Shown here piece by piece: positions 34,308 through 40,322 of a DNA stretch of 40,322 nucleotides (within the stretch, counting starts at the first letter, position 1; every line of letters starts with the position of its first letter). A model generated the notes under the pieces. That model saw only the letters and a list, made by a program, of their open reading frames with translations, searched no databases and was not told where the DNA came from. The translations under genes and the position numbers were made by a program. The stretch is from the NCBI RefSeq assembly GCF_030697065.1, contig NZ_JAUYQU010000019.1:1-40322 (forward strand), read 5' to 3'. The stretch is from Bradyrhizobium sp. Lineage in GTDB: Bacteria; Pseudomonadota; Alphaproteobacteria; Rhizobiales; Xanthobacteraceae.

Positions 34308-35419
34308 TAAGCGATCCCGTACAGCTTTTTCGCATTGCCGAGATAGAACGCCTCGCGGTTGGCGTCGCTGACCCCGGGCGGCAGCACGCGCGACGGTTCG
34401 TCGAAGTCCCAATGCGGGTAGTCAGTGGCAAACAGCAGCTTGTCCCAGCCGATCCAGTCGATGACGTCGAACAGATGGTCGCGCCGCTCCGGATCCTCCA
34501 TCGGCTGGGTGGTCCAGAAGATGTGGTCGCGGATGTATTCCGAGGGCTTGCGCCTGAGGTGCGAAACTTCGCCGTGCAGTTTCCCGAAGACCTTGTCGAG
34601 ACGCCATGACAGCGACGGCGCCCAGCCGAAGCCGGCCTCGATCATCACCATCTTCAGTTTCGGGTAGCGTTCGAACACCCCTTCCAGCACGATGCTGGCG
34701 AGCGCGGTCTGCTGGCACTGCGAATGCCCGACCATCTCCTCGATGTAGAAACTCGGCCAGCCGGAGGCGGTGATCGGATTGCCGCCGAAGCCGAAGGCGT
34801 GCACGCCGACCGGAAGGCCCGCCTCCTCGGCGGCTTCGTAAATCGGCCAGTAGCGGCGCTGGCCGAGCGGCTCGACGTTGCGGCTGAGCAGCAGCACCTG
34901 GACGAAATTGCGGTCGCCGGCGCGGCGGCGGATTTCGGCGGCAGCGGACACGCCGTCCTCATTGGCGACCACGACCGAGCCTTTCAGGCGGCTGTCCTGG
35001 CTGGTCCATTTCGCGATCTGCCAGTCGTTGATGGCGGTAGCCAGCGCCGTGGCGAGATCGTGATTGCGCATGCCCTGTCCGGTGGCGCCGAGCGGATTGA
35101 GTACGCCGAGCGCCACATTGTAGGGATCGAGCAGCTGCTTTTGCATGAACGACAGCGACGAACCCTGCTGGCCGCCTTCCGGCGGCCAGGCGTCGCGGCG
35201 GGACGCATTGGGCTGCGCCTTCGGATAGGGCGGGCCTTCCATCATGCCCTGATAGGGATGGACGCCCCAGGTTTCGAGATGGGCATGCCAGCGCTTCGCC
35301 AGGAACGGATACAATTCGTCCTTCGTCGCACGCGCCGGATGGATGTCGCAATCGGCGATCGCGGTCTTGACGCCGACCGGCGAACCCGGCTCCGGGCGGT
35401 CGCGGAACTGGACGTTCAT
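34307..35419 (-). CDS. amidohydrolase family protein (PF04909), paralogue 1
   Basis: A 370-residue TIM-barrel metal-dependent hydrolase or decarboxylase. The N-terminal DCDIHP, the mid GVHAFGFGG with conserved His near residue 207, the acidic MIEAGFGW near 260, and FATDYPHWDFDEP near 330 give the usual metal and catalytic positions of the ACMSD-like amidohydrolase_2 group. It is clearly related to the next gene upstream (shared PLG-R-YWPIYEAAE and TDYPHW blocks), indicating duplication. Substrate unknown; decarboxylases of aromatic acids are a common outcome in this family. Confidence 0.88.
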   Translation of the reverse strand: MNVQFRDRPEPGSPVGVKTAIADCDIHPARATKDELYPFLAKRWHAHLETWGVHPYQGMMEGPPYPKAQPNASRRDAWPPEGGQQGSSLSFMQKQLLDPYNVALGVLNPLGATGQGMRNHDLATALATAINDWQIAKWTSQDSRLKGSVVVANEDGVSAAAEIRRRAGDRNFVQVLLLSRNVEPLGQRRYWPIYEAAEEAGLPVGVHAFGFGGNPITASGWPSFYIEEMVGHSQCQQTALASIVLEGVFERYPKLKMVMIEAGFGWAPSLSWRLDKVFGKLHGEVSHLRRKPSEYIRDHIFWTTQPMEDPERRDHLFDVIDWIGWDKLLFATDYPHWDFDEPSRVLPPGVSDANREAFYLGNAKKLYGIA

Positions 35420-35441
35420 GGTGTCGCCTCCTGCTTAATGG

Positions 35442-35486
35442 GCATGATCTTCTCCGAGAACCTGATTCCACGTTTCGGGATCATGC
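35442..35486. repeat. class E repeat, copy 2
   Basis: GCATGATCTTCTCCGAGAAC on the left and CGTTTCGGGATCATGC on the right, 45 bp, the same length as copy 1. It overlaps the end of the upstream amidohydrolase gene, providing its stop codon (35481-35483 on the minus strand). Confidence 0.8.
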
Positions 35487-36554
35487 CGCCACCGGCTGCT
35501 TCAGACGAGGGTAAGTCGCATGCGGATTATCGATCATGATCTTGCGCACGAGATCCGGCGACATTCCCTCCGGCAGCACCTGGTCGCCCTCGAATTGCCA
35601 GTGCGGATAGTCGGTCGAGAATAGGAGCAATTCATCCGACTGCATATGGTCAAACAGGCGATTGAGTATGGCCGGATCCGGGGGCGCGTCGATCGGCTGT
35701 AGCGAAAACCGGATGTTGCTGCGCACAATTTCCTGGGGCGCGCGGTCCACCCACGGGGTCTCCATGCGCACACCACGCCAGAACTTGTGCAAGCGCCACA
35801 GATAGGACGGCAGCCAGCTCCAGCCGGATTCCAGCATCACCATTTTCAGATTCGGATGCCTGGAAAATACACCCTCGACGATCAGGCTGGTCAATTGGGT
35901 CTGGAATGCCTGCGCCTGCGCGACGTAATCCTCGATGTGATAGGACCCCCAGCCGACCGAGGTCGGCGGGTTGTGATAGGCGCTGCCGGCGTGAATGCCG
36001 ATCGGCAATCCCAAGCGCTCGGCGGCGGCGTAGATCGGCCAGTAGGCGCGCTTGCCGAGCGGCATGTCGCCCATCGCCAGCATCAGCACCTGGACGAAGC
36101 GCTTGTCCTTGGCACAGCGTTCGATCTCCGCCACGGACTTCTCGACGCTCTGCATCGGGATCACGATCGAGCCTCGCAGCCGCGGCTCCCTGTCGAGCCA
36201 TTCCCTGGCGAGCCAGTCGTTCAGCGCGCGGCAGAACGCATCCGCCATGTCCTCGGAAAACACCATCTGCACGCCGTACAGCGGATTGCAGATGCCAAGG
36301 CTGACGCCGAAGCGGTCGAGCGCCTGCGTCTTCATGTCCGGGAGGCTGGAACCCGGCTTGCCCTGTGCCGGCCGCCAGTCCGGTCGCGCCGAGATCGGCG
36401 AATTGGTCGGATAGGATTGCGACACGAGGTCGGTCATGCCCCGCGTCGTCACCTGATCGCGCCAGTAATCGTTGAGGTAGGGCAACAGGCTGGTAAGATG
36501 AGGAACGGCGGGATGCAGATCGCAATCCACGCCGCCCGCGAGCGGTGACGTCAT
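35481..36554 (-). CDS. amidohydrolase family protein (PF04909), paralogue 2
   Basis: A 357-residue relative of the downstream gene. DCDLHPAVPH at residues 9-18, LGLPIGIHAGSAYHN near 207, MLESGWSWLPS near 258 and FSTDYPHWQFEGD near 325 mark the metal-binding barrel. The ATG at 36554 gives a start that aligns with paralogue 1 at DCD-HP; a longer frame upstream has no family similarity. AGAGG directly precedes the ATG at short spacing. It is the first gene of the paralogue 2 - paralogue 1 - Rieske unit. The reaction is unknown. Confidence 0.87.
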   Translation of the reverse strand: MTSPLAGGVDCDLHPAVPHLTSLLPYLNDYWRDQVTTRGMTDLVSQSYPTNSPISARPDWRPAQGKPGSSLPDMKTQALDRFGVSLGICNPLYGVQMVFSEDMADAFCRALNDWLAREWLDREPRLRGSIVIPMQSVEKSVAEIERCAKDKRFVQVLMLAMGDMPLGKRAYWPIYAAAERLGLPIGIHAGSAYHNPPTSVGWGSYHIEDYVAQAQAFQTQLTSLIVEGVFSRHPNLKMVMLESGWSWLPSYLWRLHKFWRGVRMETPWVDRAPQEIVRSNIRFSLQPIDAPPDPAILNRLFDHMQSDELLLFSTDYPHWQFEGDQVLPEGMSPDLVRKIMIDNPHATYPRLKQPVAA

Positions 36555-36748
36555 GACCTCTGGTTTCCTCTTCGCTCGTGGCGCCGGGTTCGGGCGTTGG
36601 CTCGCTGAACCTGCCCAGCATAAGGCGCGCGCGCTGGCCCGTCCATCGACGAGCCAATGCCCCGCGAGTCGGCAGCCATGCAATCCTGTGCTAGGAGATC
36701 AGCAACACGTCTCGCTGAAGTCCATCCCGCGCCAGAATTGAGAGTCCG

Positions 36749-37231
36749 ATGAAAGACCTTGTCCCGATCGCCGAACAGATCGCAGCACGGCTGATCGCGC
36801 GAAAGCAGACCATCGCGGTCGCGGAGTCCTCCACCGGCGGGCTGATATCCGCCAGCCTGCTCGCGGTGCCCGGCGCTTCGGCCTATTTCCTCGGCGGCGC
36901 CGTGGTCTATACCCGCGACGCGCGGCGGCTGTTGATGGACATCCCCGACGCGGAGATGAAGGGCATCCGCTCGGCGTCCGAGCCCTATGCCAGGCTGCTG
37001 GCCAGCCGGATCCGCGCACGCTTCGCCACCGACTGGGGCCTGTCGGAAACCGGCGCCACGGGACCGACCGGCAACCGCTACGGCGACGCCGCCGGTCACA
37101 GCTGCATGGGGCTCGCGGGACCGCAGGACGCGGTGATCACGCTGGAGACCGGCAGCGCCGACCGCCTCGCCAACATGTACGGTTTTGCCAGTGCTGCGCT
37201 GAATTTGCTGCTGCAGAATTTGTCGCGATAG
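36749..37231 (+). CDS. stand-alone CinA C-terminal domain protein (nicotinamide-nucleotide amidase family)
   Basis: A 160-residue protein corresponding to the C-terminal half of CinA, similar in size to PncC/YgaD, which converts nicotinamide mononucleotide to nicotinate mononucleotide in NAD salvage. Family blocks are visible: IAVAESSTGGLISASLLAVP (residues 25-44), YFLGGAVVYT near 50, and SETGATGPTGNRYGDAAGHS near 98-117. The N-terminal molybdopterin-like half of full CinA is absent. GAGAG precedes the ATG. Convergent with the hlyD-like gene. Confidence 0.88.
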   Translation: MKDLVPIAEQIAARLIARKQTIAVAESSTGGLISASLLAVPGASAYFLGGAVVYTRDARRLLMDIPDAEMKGIRSASEPYARLLASRIRARFATDWGLSETGATGPTGNRYGDAAGHSCMGLAGPQDAVITLETGSADRLANMYGFASAALNLLLQNLSR

Positions 37232-37244
37232 CGACCCCCGCTGC

Positions 37245-37262
37245 CGTCCCCGCGCAGGGACG
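37245..37262. repeat. short hairpin, truncated class C relative
   Basis: CGTCCC-CGCGCA-GGGACG, a 6-bp stem lying between convergent genes. The surrounding CCGTCCCCGCG and GGGACGACGA match the end of the class C palindrome at 12869-12991. It might help to end transcription in both directions. Confidence 0.45.
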
Positions 37263-37277
37263 ACGAGGGAGTGCGCC

Positions 37278-38588
37278 TCACTTCTCCCGGAACGACCGCA
37301 TCAATTGATCGCTGAGCGGCTTCATCAGGTAGGACAGCATGGTGCGGTCGCCGGTCTGCACGAAGGCTTCCACCGGCATCCCCGGGATCAGCTTGACCTC
37401 GCCGAGGCGTGCCACCTCCTCCGGCGCCATCGAGACGCGGATGGTGTAATGGCTCTGCCCGGTGCGCTGGTCGGTGGTGACGTCGGGCGAGACGCGCGAG
37501 ACCACGCCGTTCAGTTCCGGCGTGGTGTGCTGGTTTAGCGCCGACAGCCGCAGCACCGTCTTCTGGCCGATCTGCAGCTTGTCGATATCCTGCGGATTGA
37601 CCTTGGCCTCGACCGACAGATCGTCGGCCTGCGGCACGATCATCATGATGGCGTCGCCGGCGGTGATCACGCCGCCGACGGTGTGAACGGTGGATTGCAG
37701 CACCATGCCGTCCTGCGGCGCGCGGATGTCGACCCGGCGCAACTGGTCTTCGGCAGTCACCTTGCGCTCGACGAATTCGCCGATCTTGTCGTTGGTCTCG
37801 CGCAGGTCCTTGGAGACTTCGCTGACCAGGTCCTTGTCGACCTGGATGATCTGCAACTCGGTCTCGGTGATCTTGCCCTTGGCCTGCGCCCTTGCCGCAA
37901 TGTATTGCGCCCGTTCGCCGGTCAGCCTTGCGGCGTCGCGCTCCAGCACGGTGAGACGCGAGAGCTGAACCAGCCGCTGCTCGAACAGCGAGCGGACCCC
38001 GACCAGCTCCTTTTCGACCAGCACGATTTCCTTGTCCTTGGCCTGTTCCTGCGCGGTCAGGCCGGCGATCTCTTCCTTGAGCTGGGCGACGCGTTCGCGC
38101 AACTGCGACTTCTGTCCGGCGCGACCGGTGGTGCGCACCTCGAACAGCTTGCTCTCGCTGGCCATGACGTTCTGCACGTCGGGATCGTTCGGGCGGTCGA
38201 GCAGCATCGGCGGGAAGGTGATCCGGTCGAGGCCACGCTGTTCGGCCTCCAGCCGCGCCGCCCGCGCCCACAGCCCGTTGAGCGCCTTGTTGACGATGGC
38301 GAGGCCGGCCCTGGTGACGGTGTCGTCGAGCCGCACCACGATGTCGCCGGCCCTGACGCGGTCGCCGTCGCGGGCGCGCACCTCGCCGACCACGCCGCCG
38401 GTCGGGTGCTGAACTTTCTTGACATTGGAATCGACAACCACTTGTCCCGGCGCAATCAGCGCGCCGGAGATCTGCGCGGTCGATGCCCAGGTGCCCAGCC
38501 CGCCCACCAGAAGCAGGACGACGGAGAGGCCGATGATCATGTGCAGCCGGATCGACGCCCTCGACTCCCGCGTTTTGCTGTCCGTCAT
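37278..38588 (-). CDS. type I secretion membrane-fusion protein (HlyD family)
   Basis: A 436-residue periplasmic adaptor. A short cytosolic N-terminus and one TM (MIIGLSVVLLLVGGLGTWAS, residues 17-36) lead into a lipoyl/barrel half (VQHPTGGVVGEVRARDGDRV, near 58). A long helical hairpin covers about 90-290, and the second lipoyl half and beta-barrel (RRVDIRAPQDGMVL, then NPQDIDKLQIGQKTVLRLSA) close the fold. It links the ABC transporter to an outer-membrane TolC-like channel. Its start overlaps the ABC gene's end by 4 bases. No TolC-type gene or RTX substrate is in view. Confidence 0.92.
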   Translation of the reverse strand: MTDSKTRESRASIRLHMIIGLSVVLLLVGGLGTWASTAQISGALIAPGQVVVDSNVKKVQHPTGGVVGEVRARDGDRVRAGDIVVRLDDTVTRAGLAIVNKALNGLWARAARLEAEQRGLDRITFPPMLLDRPNDPDVQNVMASESKLFEVRTTGRAGQKSQLRERVAQLKEEIAGLTAQEQAKDKEIVLVEKELVGVRSLFEQRLVQLSRLTVLERDAARLTGERAQYIAARAQAKGKITETELQIIQVDKDLVSEVSKDLRETNDKIGEFVERKVTAEDQLRRVDIRAPQDGMVLQSTVHTVGGVITAGDAIMMIVPQADDLSVEAKVNPQDIDKLQIGQKTVLRLSALNQHTTPELNGVVSRVSPDVTTDQRTGQSHYTIRVSMAPEEVARLGEVKLIPGMPVEAFVQTGDRTMLSYLMKPLSDQLMRSFREK

Positions 38589-40322
38589 GACTTGGCAACT
38601 CCTCCCTCGGAGACGATCTTGATCGGCGACGGCGGCGCAACCCGCGGCTGCAGCACCTGACCCAGCACGGTTTCCTTCGGCCCGAAGGCCTGCATGCGGC
38701 CGTCCTTCAGCACCAGCAGCATGTCGACCGCCTCGATGCCGATTGGCCGGTGCGCCACCACCACCACGATGGCGCCGCGCGCGCGCGCGCCGCGAACCGC
38801 CCGGGTCAGGGCCTCGTCGCCCTCGGTATCGAGATTGGAGTTCGGCTCATCAAGCACGATCAGGAACGGATCGCCATAAAGCGCCCGCGCCAGTGCCACG
38901 CGCTGCGCCTGGCCGGCCGAGAGCGAGGTGCCCTGCTCGCCGATCTGGGTGTCGTATCCCTCGCGCATCTTGATGATCATGTCGTGGACGCCGGCTTCCC
39001 TGGCGGCCCTGATGATGCCGTCGGAGGTGGCTTCGGGATCGAATCGGCAGATGTTCTGGGCGACCGATCCGGCGAACAGCTCGACATCCTGCGGCAGATA
39101 GCCGATGTGGCGGCCGAGCACATCGCTCGACCACTGGTCGAGTGCGGCGCCATCGAGCCGCACCTTGCCGCGCACCGGCTGCCAGACCCCGACCAGCGCG
39201 CGAATCAGCGACGACTTGCCCGATCCGCTCGGCCCGATCACGCCGAGGCCGTTGCCGGCTTCCAGCGCAAACGTGACGTCCTGCACGATGATTTTCTGAT
39301 CGCCCGGCGGCACGATGCTGACGCCTTCGACCGACAGCCGCTTCGACGGGCTCTGCAGCAGGGTCTGCTCGGACTGCGCGGGCAGGGTTTCCAGCAGCTT
39401 GTTGAGGCGGTGCCAGCTCTGCCGCGCAGCGACAAAGCCCTTCCAGTGCGCGATGGCGAGATCGACCGGCGCCAGCGCCCGCGCGCTCAGGATCGAGCCT
39501 GCGATGATCACGCCGGCGGTGGCTTCCTGGTTGATCACGAGATAGGCGCCGACCGCGAGCACCGCGGACTGCAGCACCATGCGCAGGACCTTGGCGACGG
39601 CGCCGAGACCGCCGGCGACGTCGCTGGCGCGCTGGTTGCCCGAGAGATATTTTTCGTTGGCCTCGGTCCAGCGTTTGGTCAGCCGGCCCGACATTCCCAT
39701 CGCGACCAGCACTTCGGCGTTGCGCCGGCTGGTGGCGGCCAAATCGTTGCGCCGCGCCGCCAGGCCCATGGCCTCGCGCGCCGGCGCGCGCGACATGAAT
39801 TCGGTGATGACGGTGAGCGTGACCAGAATGATCGCGCCGACCAGCGCGGTGACGCCGATCAGGGTGTGGAAGGCGAAGCAGATCGCCAGGTAGAACGGCA
39901 GCCATGGCAGGTCGAAGAACGCGCCCGGCCCCATGCTGGAGAGGAACGAGCGGACGTTGTCGAGATCGCGCAGCGGCTGCAGGCCCTCGTTGCGGCCGCC
40001 CACCATCAGCGGCAGCCGCACCACGGTATCGAACACGCGGGCATTGAGCGCTTCGTCCAGCGAGGTGCCGATGCGGACCAGCACGCGGCCGCGAATCAGA
40101 TCGAGGATGCCCTGGGTGACGTACAATCCGCCGGCCAGGATCACGAGGCCGACCAGCGTCGGGATGCTGCGGCTCGGCAGGACCCGGTCGTAGACCTCCA
40201 GCATGAAGATCGAGCCGGTCAGATACAGACGGTTGATCACGCAGCTCATGAGGCCGACGCCGATGAAGGCGCCGCGGCAGGCGCGCAGCGCATCGCCGAG
40301 TTCGGAACGCCGGACACCGGGA
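38585..40322 (-). CDS. type I secretion ABC transporter (PrtD-like), cut by right edge
   Basis: The reading frame stays open to the window end, with PGVRRSELGDALRACRGAFI before the MSCVINRLYLTG segment, so the real start lies beyond 40322. The membrane part carries the PrtD/HlyB-type beginning FMLEVYDRVLPSRSIPTLVG and about five more helices. The ATPase has Walker A GVIGPSGSGKSS, signature TSLSAGQAQRVALARAL (LSAGQ for LSGGQ), Walker B FLIVLDEPNSNLD and the His switch VVVAHRP. No C39 peptidase domain is visible in the part present. With the HlyD-like gene it would export an unidentified protein in a single step. Confidence 0.93.
   Translation of the reverse strand, partial: PGVRRSELGDALRACRGAFIGVGLMSCVINRLYLTGSIFMLEVYDRVLPSRSIPTLVGLVILAGGLYVTQGILDLIRGRVLVRIGTSLDEALNARVFDTVVRLPLMVGGRNEGLQPLRDLDNVRSFLSSMGPGAFFDLPWLPFYLAICFAFHTLIGVTALVGAIILVTLTVITEFMSRAPAREAMGLAARRNDLAATSRRNAEVLVAMGMSGRLTKRWTEANEKYLSGNQRASDVAGGLGAVAKVLRMVLQSAVLAVGAYLVINQEATAGVIIAGSILSARALAPVDLAIAHWKGFVAARQSWHRLNKLLETLPAQSEQTLLQSPSKRLSVEGVSIVPPGDQKIIVQDVTFALEAGNGLGVIGPSGSGKSSLIRALVGVWQPVRGKVRLDGAALDQWSSDVLGRHIGYLPQDVELFAGSVAQNICRFDPEATSDGIIRAAREAGVHDMIIKMREGYDTQIGEQGTSLSAGQAQRVALARALYGDPFLIVLDEPNSNLDTEGDEALTRAVRGARARGAIVVVVAHRPIGIEAVDMLLVLKDGRMQAFGPKETVLGQVLQPRVAPPSPIKIVSEGGVAKS

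Overview
The window looks like a chromosomal stretch from an alphaproteobacterium of the Bradyrhizobium/Rhodopseudomonas group. The reasons are high GC (roughly two thirds by eye), protein families typical of that group (PimD-like acyl-CoA dehydrogenase, tandem PF04909 amidohydrolases, an FNR/FixK-type TTGA-N6-TCAA box) and several classes of long intergenic palindromes of rhizobial type. The genus is an inference; no rRNA, tRNA or other phylogenetic marker is present.

Layout. 1-209: the start of a BrnA-type antitoxin gene running off the left edge. 389-2145: a crotonase-family gene and a tandem-domain universal stress protein preceded by a FixK/FNR-like site. 2212-11453 (minus strand): a probable eight-gene operon, read from right to left as TetR regulator, SDR dehydrogenase, enoyl-CoA hydratase/isomerase, feruloyl-CoA-synthase-like ligase, short acyl-CoA dehydrogenase, two tandem paralogous long acyl-CoA dehydrogenases and a nitroreductase. 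Divergent from it are a thiolase (11665) and a second acyl-CoA ligase (13017), followed by an epoxide-hydrolase-like alpha/beta hydrolase, an amidase and an NTF2-like protein. 18024-22989: a zinc alcohol dehydrogenase, an AidB-like acyl-CoA dehydrogenase, an atypical SDR and another crotonase. Together these supply activation, dehydrogenation, hydration, oxidation and thiolysis, so the 2-23 kb region reads as a CoA-thioester catabolic island for an unidentified carboxylic acid, perhaps aromatic or alicyclic.

22993-27530: a GNAT acetyltransferase, a DUF1127 protein and a LysR-tcuA-tcuB (tricarballylate oxidation) unit without a transporter. 27709-32130: an L,D-transpeptidase with a second, degenerate YkuD-like half, then a NarX/NarL-type histidine kinase and response regulator overlapping by 4 nt. 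32149-33545: four small hypothetical genes in a poorly conserved, locally lower-GC stretch. 33839-36554: a Rieske ferredoxin-like protein and two paralogous amidohydrolases. 36749-37231: a stand-alone CinA C-terminal-domain protein. 37278 to the right edge: a type I secretion HlyD/PrtD-like pair, the ABC gene being cut by the window end.

The most conspicuous non-coding feature is a set of palindromic repeats of at least five classes. They fill most gaps of the catabolic island, including five gaps inside the minus-strand operon. No CRISPR array, tRNA, rRNA, insertion sequence or phage gene was found. Nothing here proves a new molecular system; the best leads are the repeat-punctuated operon, the tandem repeat at the tetR start, the Tyr-less SDR, the double-domain L,D-transpeptidase and the FixK-like site.
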